Assembly: GCF_003722335.1 (NCBI RefSeq)
Contig: NZ_CP026100.1
Span: 4,314,001 to 4,378,000 of the forward strand
DNA length: 64,000 bases
From: Caulobacter flavus
GTDB lineage: Bacteria > Pseudomonadota > Alphaproteobacteria > Caulobacterales > Caulobacteraceae
Direction of reading: 5' to 3'
The notes beneath the pieces are model-generated. The model made no database searches, was not told the origin of the DNA, and saw only the letters and a list, made by a program, of their open reading frames with translations. Shown piece by piece: positions 7,934 through 16,291 of the stretch (positions are counted from its first letter, which is position 1; every line of letters starts with the position of its first letter). The position numbers and the translations under genes are program-made.

Positions 7934-8812
7934 ATGTTCAAGCCGCTCGCCGTCCTGGCCATCAGCCTATCCTTGGCGGCCTGCGCCACGACACCGCCGG
8001 CGCCGCGAGCCCCCCTTCGCATCGCCACCTGGAACATGGAGCACCTTTCGGAGGACGGCGCCCAAGGCTGCAAGGCCCGCACCGACGCAGACTATGCCCT
8101 CATGCGGCGCTACGCTGATCGGCTAAACGCCGACGTCATCGCCTTCGAAGAAGTGGAGTCGATCAAGGCCGCCTCGCGGGTGTTTGATCCAGCCAAGTAC
8201 CAGCTGATCATCGAGGAACGATCGGCCGGTGACCACTTCCCCTGCGGCGGCCAGGAGGGTCGCAAGCTCACCCGTCAAGCCGTCGGCTTCGCCATTCGCA
8301 AAGGCGTCCAGTTCGACCGCGCTCCAGACTTGGCGGACCTAGCGGTCGGCAATCCCAACCTTCGCTCCGGCGTAGACATCATCGTGCACGCTCGTGGCCA
8401 CGCGCCGGTTCGCCTTTTGGCGGTGCACTTGAAGTCAGGCTGCTTCAACGGCCTGAAGGGTGACGCCTGTCAAACCCTGCAACAGCAGATTCCCGTCCTC
8501 GAAAAGTGGATCGACGCCCGCGCCGCCGAGCCCATCCGCTTCATCGTACTTGGCGACTTCAATCGCCGGCTTGCCCGCCAGGACGACGTGCTGTGGGCCG
8601 ATCTCGACGATGGACAACCCGCGAATGCTGACCTCTCGCTCGCGGAAGGAACGACAACACCCAAGTGCGATCCGCGCTTCAAGGAGTTCATCGATCACAT
8701 CGTGCTCGACGCTCGAAGCGCTCGCGATCTTGCGGGGTTCGAAGAGCAAACCTATGCGCTGGCTGACGGACACCCGTCCGACCACTGCCCGGTCGTCGCC
8801 TCGCTCAAATAG
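7934..8812 (+). CDS. Endonuclease/exonuclease/phosphatase-fold lipoprotein
   Basis: Predicted secreted lipoprotein of 292 residues. The N-terminus FKPLAVLAISLSLAAC is a signal peptide with lipobox ending at Cys17 or so. The mature domain has the endonuclease/exonuclease/phosphatase order of motifs: RIATWNMEHL, a glutamate in IAFEEVES, a central LLAVHLKSGC, VLGDFNRR, and the terminal SDHCPVV with the catalytic Asp-His pair. This superfamily includes DNase I-like nucleases and sphingomyelinase-type phosphodiesterases; the exact substrate cannot be told. It would act in the periplasm or at the outer membrane. It stands alone, with an AT-rich upstream region that includes the palindrome AACGATCGTT. 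Confidence 0.85.
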   Translation: MFKPLAVLAISLSLAACATTPPAPRAPLRIATWNMEHLSEDGAQGCKARTDADYALMRRYADRLNADVIAFEEVESIKAASRVFDPAKYQLIIEERSAGDHFPCGGQEGRKLTRQAVGFAIRKGVQFDRAPDLADLAVGNPNLRSGVDIIVHARGHAPVRLLAVHLKSGCFNGLKGDACQTLQQQIPVLEKWIDARAAEPIRFIVLGDFNRRLARQDDVLWADLDDGQPANADLSLAEGTTTPKCDPRFKEFIDHIVLDARSARDLAGFEEQTYALADGHPSDHCPVVASLK

Positions 8813-9178
8813 ATCCCTCAGGCTTTCCGCCGTAGCCATGTCCTAACCGACGGCCTTAGCGGCTTACCAGCTGGCGGCCTCGACATAGATCTCCTGTCGT
8901 AGGAAGGAGAGCTAAATGTCCTTGTCGGCTTCGGCGAACCGAATGGCTCAGCTTCGCGTTAGGCACCCGTGGGAAGTTTGTGATGGGGATCCTTGCTCTG
9001 CAGGCCAACGCGCCATGATCCGGTTTGCCTCTGGCAACCTAAGGACCGTGGCTATCGGCGCTGGACGAGGCTAGCTTGACCATACAGCGGAGCGAGATGG
9101 TGCGCGCTCCGGTACGGCGTTCGATCAGCGTCCGATCTCCCGAAAGCCTTCGCGATCGGAGCGCCCCAGGTACGAGTG
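8813..9178. other. Intergenic stretch with no established gene
   Basis: About 365 bases between the lipoprotein gene and the sensor kinase gene. The only candidate inside it is a short reading frame at 8916-9074 with a strong ribosome site, listed separately. I see no RNA gene, repeat or convincing terminator here. Confidence 0.5.
8916..9074 (+). CDS. Possible 52-residue small protein
   Basis: A short open frame begins at ATG 8916, six bases after AAGGAGAG, one of the best ribosome sites in the region, and ends at TAG 9074. The peptide is basic (MSLSASANRMAQLRVRHPW at its start), has no membrane helix and resembles nothing I know. It could be a real small gene, a leader peptide for the kinase downstream, or chance. 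Confidence 0.25.
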   Translation: MSLSASANRMAQLRVRHPWEVCDGDPCSAGQRAMIRFASGNLRTVAIGAGRG

Positions 9179-11280
9179 ATGACGCCCAACCCTGCTCCCT
9201 TCCTCGCCGGCGGCGGCCGCGCCACCGACCTGATCCTGGCGCGCGACTGGAGCAACCATCCGCTCGGTGTGCCCGCAGACTGGCCCCAAGGGCTCAAGAC
9301 AGCGCTCAGCCTGGTGGTCAATTCGCCGGAGTCGATGATCCTGTGCTGGGGTCCGGATCTGCACTTCTTCTTCAACGAGACCTACACCCCGCTCTTGGGA
9401 CCGCGAGTCGACTGGGCCATGGGCGCGCGGTTCGACGAGGTCTGGGCCGACGCGCTCGACCAGGCGATGCCGATCGTCGAAGACGCCATGGCCGGCCGCA
9501 GCAATCGCTTCAACGACCTGCCGTGGAAGCTCGCCACCGACCGCGGCCAGGCCGATACCTGGTGGACCTTCTCCTATTCGCGGATCCTGGACGAAAATGG
9601 CGGTCCGGCCGGTCTCTTTATCTTCACCAACGAGACCACCCAGAAGGTCCTGGCCGACGCCAACCTGCGCGCAAGCCAGGAAGAGATCGTCCGCATCGCC
9701 GCCCAGCAGCGCCGCTCGCTACAGCAGATGCCCGGCTTCGCCGCGATCCTCGAAGGACCTGAGCACCGCTTCCAGTGGGTCAACGACGCCTACGAAGACA
9801 TATCCGGCAAGCGTGACTTCATCGGCCACTCGGTGCGGGAAGTGTTCCCGGATCTGGTCGGACAGGGCTTCTACGAGCTACTCGACGAGGTCTATGTGTC
9901 CGGGACCGCCTTCTCGGCGCGCGAGATGCCGATCCGACTAGATCGCGAGTCGGGCGCCGAAGACCGGTTCATTGACCTGGTCTACGAGCCCCTGCGCGAC
10001 GACGACGGCCAGGTCACCGGCATCTTCGTCGGCGGCTACGATGTCACCGACCGCATGAACGCCCAACGAGACTTGGCGCAGGCCAACGCCCAGCTCGAAC
10101 AGCGGGTCGACGCGGCGGTCCGCGAACTCATGGCCGCCGAAGAGGCCTTGCGCCAGGCGCAGAAGATGGAGGCGGTCGGCCAGCTCACCGGCGGGCTCGC
10201 CCACGACTTCAACAACCTGCTGGCCGGCGTTTCCGGATCGCTGGAGCTGATGCAGAGCCGCATCGTCCAGGGCCGGATCCCGGAAATCGATCGCTACATG
10301 ATCGCGGCTCAGGGCGCGACCCGCCGCGCGGCGGCCCTGACCCATCGCCTCCTGGCCTTCTCGCGCCACAGACGCTCGATCCCAAGCTGACCGACGTCAA
10401 CCAGCTGATCGCCGGCATGGAAGACCTGATCCGTCGCACGGTCGGCCCGGCCATTCATATCGAGACGGTCGGAACCGCAGGGCTCTGGACGACCCTGGTC
10501 GATCCGCCGCAGCTCGAGAACGCCCTCCTCAACCTCTGCATCAACGCTCGCGACGCCATGCCCGATGGCGGCCGGATCACCATCGAGACTGCCAACCGCT
10601 GGATCGACGACGCGGCCGCCAAGACGCACGATATGCCGCCTGGCCAATATGTATCGATGTCGGTGACCGACACCGGCACGGGCATGACCCCGGACGTGAT
10701 CGCCAAGGCCTTCGATCCGTTCTTCACCACCAAGCCGCTCGGCCAGGGTACAGGCCTAGGTCTGTCGATGATCTATGGCTTCGCCAAGCAGTCCGATGGC
10801 CAGGTGCGGATCTATTCCGAGGTCGGCATCGGCACGACCATGTCCATCTATCTGCCCCGCCACATGGGCGAGGCCGAGGCGCCGATCACAAGACCGGTCG
10901 AGCGCGCGGGGGATGGCGAGTGCGTGCTCGTCGTCGACGACGAGCCGACCGTGCGCATGCTGGTCACCGACGTCCTGGCCGAACTGGGCTACACCTCGAT
11001 CGAGGCCGCCGACGCCAAGGCGGGCCTGCTGGTTCTGCAATCGGACGCGCGCATCGACCTCCTGGTGACCGACATTGGCCTGCCGGGCGGCATGAACGGT
11101 CGCCAGCTCGCCGACGCCGCCCGCGCCCGGCGTCCCGACCTGAAGGTCCTCTTCATAACCGGCTATGCCGAGAACGCCCTGGTCGGCAACGGCCGCCTCG
11201 TTCCAGGCATGACGGTGCTGACCAAGCCCTTTGCGGTCGACGTCTTGGGCGCTCGGATTCAAGAGATGATCTCGCGATAG
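9179..11280 (+). pseudogene. Hybrid sensor histidine kinase broken by a frameshift
   Basis: Originally a cytosolic PAS-PAS-kinase-receiver protein of about 700 residues. Two PAS-like domains (about 40-150 and 180-300) are followed by a coiled linker, the dimerisation box KMEAVGQLTGGLAHDFNN with the phospho-accepting His near 342, an ATPase domain (NALLNLCINARDAMPDGG, DTGTGM, GQGTGLGLSM) and a receiver domain (VDDEPTVRML, aspartate in LLVTDIGLPG). The frame is lost near 10367: the upstream frame reads AFSRHRRSIPS and stops at 10390, while the family sequence continues in another frame as TLDPKLTDVNQLIAGMEDL. One missing base in the SRRQTLDP region explains this. It may be a true mutation or a sequence error. 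No separate transmembrane segment is present. Confidence 0.85.
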
Positions 11281-11443
11281 ACACCGTCTGTGGTGACCAG
11301 AACGGGGGTAGTCGGAAAATAGCGACCGCTGCGAAAGCGGACATCCGACCTCCCCAATAGCCTGGCGCGGGCTGACCAATCCGCATGGCGCTGGCCATCC
11401 AATTGGCTGGCGCCCTGCAAACTGCCTGAAGGGCGGCGCCCGC

Positions 11444-12700
11444 CTACACCGCCGGATCCAACGTGATGCCGTGTTCAACCGTTGGCTTGAGCGTCGGCAG
11501 GTGCTTTTGCCCGGAAACCCAGGCGTCAATCATGTCGGCCCACTCCTGGAGCATATGGCGGCGCTGCGTCGCGTACTCGGCGACATTGTAGACCCGACGT
11601 GAGGTCCGCCGATCGACGTGAGCCAGGCAGCGCTCGATCCAGTCCTCATCGAAACCGATTTCGTTCAGGAGGGTCGATCCGGTCCGCCGGAGGTCGTGGA
11701 CCGTGAACGGAGGCAGAGCCAGGTCGTTGGCCTTGGCCCGCTCGGCGATAGACATTGTCACCCGGTTAAAGGTCGCGCGCGACATCGGCTCGTTGGCGTC
11801 GTAGCGCGACGGCAAGACATAGCGTGACCCACCCGAGCAGGTCTTCAGCGCGATCAGGATGTCGAGGGCCTGGGTCGACAGGTAGACGTTGTGGGCTCTC
11901 CCGCACTTCATCCGTTCCTTGGGAATCTGCCAAACCGCGTTGACGAAGTCGATCTCGCTCCACACCGCGTCTTGGAGTTCGCTCTTACGGACCATGGTCA
12001 GAAGGATGAACTTCAGGCCCAGCCGGATCGTCGGCAGGGTCGGGACCTGCTCCAGGAGCGTGTAAAACAGTCGGATCTCTCGCGGCGACAACGCTCGCTC
12101 ACGCGGCGTGAACGTCCAGATCGACGACGGGTTAACCTCCTTGGCGGGGTTCTCTACCTTCTCGCCGTGGAGCCTGGCGAAGGCGTAGATCAAGTTGATC
12201 TGATCGCGGATATGCACGGCCGTCGCGGGCGCGCCTCGATCCTTCACCTTCTGGCAAAGCGCCCGGACGTCCTGCGGTTCGACCTCGGTCAGAAGCCGGT
12301 TCTCGAACGCCTTGACGATGTCGCGCTCGAAAACGCTACGCCGCATGGCGCGCGTGCTTTCGGCCATCCTCCCCTCCTCGAGCCATTTGCGACCAAACTC
12401 GCCGAACGTCTTGGCGGCTTTGATCTTCGCTTTGGCGCGCTGCTTCTCCATGGCGGGAGACACCCCTTCCCGCACCTGTCGGCGGGCCTCCATGACGAGC
12501 TCGCGCGCCTTGAGCAGGCTGATGCCGCCAGACCCGTAGCGACCCAGGGTCAGGGTCTCACGCCGATTGTTCAGGCGGTAGTCGAGGCGGAACGTGATGC
12601 CCCCTGCTGGTGAGACCACGACGTACATACCGTCACGGTCGGTCGCCTTATAGGGTTTTCTCTTTGGTTTCAGGCTCTTGAGAGCAGCGTCGGTTAGCAT
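11444..12700 (-). CDS. Tyrosine-type site-specific integrase (P4/DUF4102 type)
   Basis: Island integrase of about 418 residues. The N-terminal arm-binding domain (DUF4102 type) starts MLTDAALKSLKPKRKPYKA, followed by a SAM-like core-binding domain and the catalytic domain with R238 (TMVRKSEL), H335-x-x-R338 (VHDLRRTG), H361 (CLAHVDRR) and nucleophile Y371 (RRVYNVA). All catalytic residues are present, so it should be active. ATG 12700 is preferred; GTG 12718 is an alternative. It lies 318 bases from the end of guaA, with repeats between that look like integrase arm sites. This marks the right-hand junction of the island. Confidence 0.92.
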   Translation of the reverse strand: MLTDAALKSLKPKRKPYKATDRDGMYVVVSPAGGITFRLDYRLNNRRETLTLGRYGSGGISLLKARELVMEARRQVREGVSPAMEKQRAKAKIKAAKTFGEFGRKWLEEGRMAESTRAMRRSVFERDIVKAFENRLLTEVEPQDVRALCQKVKDRGAPATAVHIRDQINLIYAFARLHGEKVENPAKEVNPSSIWTFTPRERALSPREIRLFYTLLEQVPTLPTIRLGLKFILLTMVRKSELQDAVWSEIDFVNAVWQIPKERMKCGRAHNVYLSTQALDILIALKTCSGGSRYVLPSRYDANEPMSRATFNRVTMSIAERAKANDLALPPFTVHDLRRTGSTLLNEIGFDEDWIERCLAHVDRRTSRRVYNVAEYATQRRHMLQEWADMIDAWVSGQKHLPTLKPTVEHGITLDPAV

Positions 12701-12718
12701 TGGGGACGGTCTCCGCAC

Positions 12719-13017
12719 CCCTGAAAGCGCGCAAAAGCCGCCGCTATACCGTCACCCGATTTCGGGAGGCACGGTGGCGAAATTCTTTTGCGATTTCAGG
12801 AACTTGTTGCTGGAAAAAGTACCGTCAGGCCCGACGTGAGCTGACGGTACCAGCCGACCCGGCGCAGGAGCAAGGTGCGCTCCGGCCCGTCAATTAGACG
12901 ACATTTGAAATTCTGCTCACCGATAGTTGCCGATACTTGGCGGCGAGAATCACAAATTATTTCAACACCTTAGACGACATTCGCGATAGGTCGCGAACGT
13001 CGCCGGAGGGGCCTGAA
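12719..13017. promoter_or_regulatory. Island junction: att region with arm-type repeats and hairpins
   Basis: No gene in these 300 bases between the integrase start and the guaA stop. The 12-base direct repeat TTAGACGACATT occurs at 12894-12905 and again at 12970-12981, 76 bases apart, as expected for integrase arm-binding sites. A perfect 10-base hairpin GTACCGTCAG/CTGACGGTAC lies at 12819-12850. TTCGCGA, four bases, TCGCGAA lies at 12980-12997, and an imperfect hairpin sits at 12748-12775. The crossover core is presumably at or inside the guaA 3' end (13018 onward). No second copy of the guaA end was seen in the first 13 kb, so the other att site should lie outside the window. Confidence 0.55.
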
Positions 13018-14577
13018 TCATTCCCACTCGATGGTGCCGGGCGGCTTGCTGGTCACGTCGTAGACGACGCGATTGACGCCGCGGACCTCGTTGATGATCC
13101 GGGTGGCGGTCTTGCCAAGGATTTCCCAGGGGAATTCGAAGAAGTCGGCGGTCATGCCGTCGGTCGAGGTGACCGCGCGCAGGGCCAGGACGTTCTCGTA
13201 GGTGCGGGCGTCGCCCATGACGCCCACGGTCTTGACCGGCAGCAGCACGGCGAAGGCCTGCCAGATCTTGTCGTAGAGGCCCGCGTTGCGGATCTCCTCG
13301 AGGTAGATGGCGTCGGCGTCCTGCAGGACCTTGACCTTCTCGGGCGTGATCTCGCCCGGGATGCGAATGGCCAGGCCAGGACCCGGGAACGGGTGGCGGC
13401 CGACGAAGGCGGGGGCCAGGCCCAGCTCGACGCCCAGGGCGCGGACCTCATCCTTGAAGAGCTCGCGCAGCGGCTCGACCAGCTTGAGCTTCATGTAGTC
13501 CGGCAGGCCGCCCACGTTGTGGTGGCTCTTGATCACGGCCGACGGGCCGCCGCGGGCCGAGACGCTCTCGACGACGTCGGGATAGAGCGTGCCCTGGGCC
13601 AGGAACTGGGCGCCGTCGATCTTGGCGGCTTCCTTGTCGAAGACGTCGATGAACAGGCGGCCGATCGTCTTGCGCTTGGTCTCGGGGTCGGAGACGCCGG
13701 CCAGTTCGCCCAGGAACAGGTCGCCGGCGTCCACGTGGACCAGCGGGATGTTGTAGTGGTCGCGGAACAGGGTGACGACCTGGTCGGCCTCGTTCTTGCG
13801 GAGCAGGCCGGTGTCGACGAACACGCAGGTCAGCTGGTCGCCGATGGCCTCGTGGATCAGCACGGCGGCCACCGAGCTGTCGACCCCGCCCGACAGGCCG
13901 CAGATCACCTTGCCGTCGCCGACCTGATCGCGGATCTTCTGAACCATCTCCTGGCGGAAGGCGGCCATGGTCCAGTCGCCCTTCAGGCCGGCCAGGGCCA
14001 GGAAGTTCTTGTAGATCTGGGTCCCGTTGACGGTGTGGTACACCTCGGGGTGGAACTGGACGGCGTAGATCTTCTTGTCGTCATTGGCGATGGCCGCGAA
14101 CGGCGCGCCGGTCGAGGTGCCGATGACCTCGAACCCCTCGGGAATGGCGGTGACGCGGTCGCCGTGGCTCATCCAGACGGTTTCCAGCTCGCCGACGCCG
14201 GCGAGGCCCTGGAACAGCGGGCTCTGCTTGCCGATGGTCAGTTCGGCGCGGCCGAACTCGCCGGCGTGGCCGCCCTCGACCTTGCCGCCCAGCACGTCGC
14301 ACAGCAGCTGCTGGCCGTAGCAGATGGCCAGCATCGGCAGGCCCAGGTCGAACAGCTTGCGGCCGATGCGGGGGCTTTCGGCCTCAAGCACGCTGGCCGG
14401 GCCGCCCGACAGGATGATCGCCGAGGGCTTGTAGTCGTCGACCAGCGCTTCGGCCTTGTCGAACGGATGGATTTCGCAATAGACGCCGGCCTCGCGCACC
14501 CGGCGGGCGATCAGCTGGGTCACCTGGCTGCCGAAGTCGACGATCAGGACGCGCTGGTGGTGGGTTTCGGTGGTCAT
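13018..14577 (-). CDS. guaA: GMP synthase (glutamine-hydrolysing)
   Basis: Cytosolic enzyme of purine biosynthesis that aminates XMP to GMP with glutamine and ATP. Full length at 519 residues. The class I amidotransferase domain occupies about 1-200, with nucleophile C86 in MLAICYGQQL and the catalytic His/Glu in VQFHPEV. The ATP pyrophosphatase domain follows with the P-loop GLSGGVDSSVAA, and the C-terminal dimerisation domain ends with the conserved PPGTIEWE. Its substrate comes from guaB, encoded 1.7 kb upstream on the same strand. The 3' end is the likely integration target of the neighbouring island and is intact. Confidence 0.98.
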   Translation of the reverse strand: MTTETHHQRVLIVDFGSQVTQLIARRVREAGVYCEIHPFDKAEALVDDYKPSAIILSGGPASVLEAESPRIGRKLFDLGLPMLAICYGQQLLCDVLGGKVEGGHAGEFGRAELTIGKQSPLFQGLAGVGELETVWMSHGDRVTAIPEGFEVIGTSTGAPFAAIANDDKKIYAVQFHPEVYHTVNGTQIYKNFLALAGLKGDWTMAAFRQEMVQKIRDQVGDGKVICGLSGGVDSSVAAVLIHEAIGDQLTCVFVDTGLLRKNEADQVVTLFRDHYNIPLVHVDAGDLFLGELAGVSDPETKRKTIGRLFIDVFDKEAAKIDGAQFLAQGTLYPDVVESVSARGGPSAVIKSHHNVGGLPDYMKLKLVEPLRELFKDEVRALGVELGLAPAFVGRHPFPGPGLAIRIPGEITPEKVKVLQDADAIYLEEIRNAGLYDKIWQAFAVLLPVKTVGVMGDARTYENVLALRAVTSTDGMTADFFEFPWEILGKTATRIINEVRGVNRVVYDVTSKPPGTIEWE

Positions 14578-14610
14578 CGGGCGGGTCTCCAGCGTGTGTC
14601 GGTCAGGCGA

Positions 14611-15888
14611 TTACGGCGCGTAGGTCGAGCGCTCGAGCACGGCGGCGAAGAAGCCGTCCGTACCGGCGCGGTGCGGGGTCAGGCGCAGATAGCCTTCCGG
14701 GGTCACGTGGGTGACGCCGTCCAGGGCGATCGGCCTGACGGTGAATTCGGGGTGGCGCTCGAGGAAGGCCGCGACGCGGTCCTCGTTCTCCTCGGTCAGC
14801 AGCGAGCAGGTCACGTAGACCATGCGGCCGCCGGGCTTCACGAAGGTCGAGGCGTCTTCCATGACGCTGTCCTGCTCGATCTGGCGCTTGGCCAGCTGGT
14901 CGGGCGACAGGCGCCATTTCGCGTCGGGATGGCGGCGCCAGGTGCCGGCGCCGGTGCAGGGCGCGTCGACGAAAACCACGTCGATCTTGGCTTCCAAGCC
15001 CTTCAACGGCTGGGCCTCGATCGGCGAGCGGATCTGCAGGTTGCGCACCCCTGCCCTCTGGCCGCGACGGATGGTGTCGGCCAAGCGCCGGGCGTCGGCG
15101 TCGTGCGCGAAGATCTGGCCGCTGTTGCCCATGGCGGCCGCAAGAGCGAGCGTCTTGCCGCCCCCGCCGGCGCAGAAGTCGAGCACCTGCTTGCCCTTGA
15201 CCTCGCCGGCCACGGCCGCGGCGATCTGCGAGCCCAGGTCCTGGACCTCGAACCAGCCCTTGGAGAAGGCCGGCACGGCCTCGACGGACGGGGTGCGGTC
15301 GGCGGCGGCCGGCGCGGGAATGCGGAAGGCGTTGGGCAGGATCCCCGCCGGCACGGCGTTGATCGGCGCCAGGGCCTTGGCGCCGCGCTCGGCGTCGGCC
15401 TTCAGGGTGTTGATGCGCAGGTCGACCGGCGCGCGCTCGGCCAGCGCCGCCATCTCGACGGCCTGGTCGGCGCCCAGGGCGCGGGCCAGGTGGGGTTCGA
15501 GCCAGTCGGGATAGTCGCCCGCCACCGGGGCAGGCGCGCCGTCCAGCGAGACGGGATCCTTCAGACGAGCCAGTTCGGCCTCGCTCAGCGGGCCAAAGCC
15601 GTGCTCTTCCGAAGCCGCCTCGGCGATACGCTCGGCCGGCCACTTCCAGGTGAAGGCCAGGACGCCCAGCACCACGCCTCGGGCCGAAGCGTCGCCCATC
15701 ATCCAGCCCAGCGAGCGCTTGCGTCGCAAAGCGTCGAGCACCAGGCCCGAGACGAACGCCCGGTCCTTGGAGCCGGCGTAGCGCGCGGCCTCGCCCCAGC
15801 GCTTGAGCGCCATCTTCACAGGGAAATGCCGCGTCTCGATCTCGGTCAGAACCTCGATCGCCGCGGAAACCCGTCCTCCGTCACGCAT
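14611..15888 (-). CDS. rsmB: RsmB/NOP-family 16S rRNA m5C methyltransferase
   Basis: SAM-dependent cytosine-5 RNA methyltransferase of 425 residues. The N-terminal 170 residues resemble the NusB-like/RsmB RNA-binding region; the methyltransferase core follows with VLDFCAGGGGKTLALA (SAM loop), VDAPCTGAGTWRRHPD and VYVTCSLL, which hold the two catalytic cysteines of the family. RsmB methylates C967 of 16S rRNA in E. coli; assignment to that exact position is by family resemblance. It lies 33 bases upstream of guaA and is probably co-transcribed with it and with the MAPEG gene. Confidence 0.88.
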   Translation of the reverse strand: MRDGGRVSAAIEVLTEIETRHFPVKMALKRWGEAARYAGSKDRAFVSGLVLDALRRKRSLGWMMGDASARGVVLGVLAFTWKWPAERIAEAASEEHGFGPLSEAELARLKDPVSLDGAPAPVAGDYPDWLEPHLARALGADQAVEMAALAERAPVDLRINTLKADAERGAKALAPINAVPAGILPNAFRIPAPAAADRTPSVEAVPAFSKGWFEVQDLGSQIAAAVAGEVKGKQVLDFCAGGGGKTLALAAAMGNSGQIFAHDADARRLADTIRRGQRAGVRNLQIRSPIEAQPLKGLEAKIDVVFVDAPCTGAGTWRRHPDAKWRLSPDQLAKRQIEQDSVMEDASTFVKPGGRMVYVTCSLLTEENEDRVAAFLERHPEFTVRPIALDGVTHVTPEGYLRLTPHRAGTDGFFAAVLERSTYAP

Positions 15889-15892
15889 TGAG

Positions 15893-16288
15893 CTAGATCA
15901 CCAACGCCAGAAGGACCAGGCCAAGGCCCGCCATGGAGGCGACCCAGACCAGGCTGCGGACGACCGGCACGCCGAACGCATAGAGAAGGACATAGACCGC
16001 CCGGGCGCCCACATAGAGCGCGGTTCCAGCCGCGGTCAGCGCGCCGAGCCGGCCGCCCAGATAGGCGACCAGCACGGCGGCGACGAAGAACGCGAAGGTC
16101 TCGCGGAAGTTGGCGAAGGCCCTTTCGAGCCGTCCGGCCATGCCGGTCAGCACGACCGGCGTCTCCCGCGAGCCGACATTCCACTTCAAGCCGCGCTGGG
16201 GCTGGGCCGCCGCGCTGGCCCACAGCAGGTGGACCAGCCCGATGACGACCGCCGCCGCCAGCATCTTCAGCTCGAAGGCCATCTGCAT
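15893..16288 (-). CDS. MAPEG-family membrane protein
   Basis: Small integral membrane protein of 131 residues with four hydrophobic helices (for example LKMLAAAVVIGLVHLLWASA near the N-terminus and SLVWVASMAGLGLVLLALVI at the end), the length and topology of the MAPEG (eicosanoid and glutathione metabolism) family. The central FANFRETFAFFVAAVLVAYL is characteristic of the bacterial members, whose substrates are mostly unknown. It lies between guaB and rsmB with only four bases to each neighbour, so it shares their transcript. Confidence 0.85.
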   Translation of the reverse strand: MQMAFELKMLAAAVVIGLVHLLWASAAAQPQRGLKWNVGSRETPVVLTGMAGRLERAFANFRETFAFFVAAVLVAYLGGRLGALTAAGTALYVGARAVYVLLYAFGVPVVRSLVWVASMAGLGLVLLALVI

Positions 16289-16291
16289 GGC

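Noticed and set aside
1..13000. Second copy of the guaA 3' end as the other island att site
   Set aside because: Reading through the left 13 kb I found no copy of TCATTCCCACTCGATGG; an alignment is needed to exclude a diverged one.
12937..15891. A 984-codon open frame on the plus strand opposite guaA and rsmB
   Set aside because: It is the antisense of two well-recognised enzymes; its composition (Gly, Ala, Asp, Val, Gln-rich) is what high-GC codon bias produces on the reverse strand, and it has no domain.
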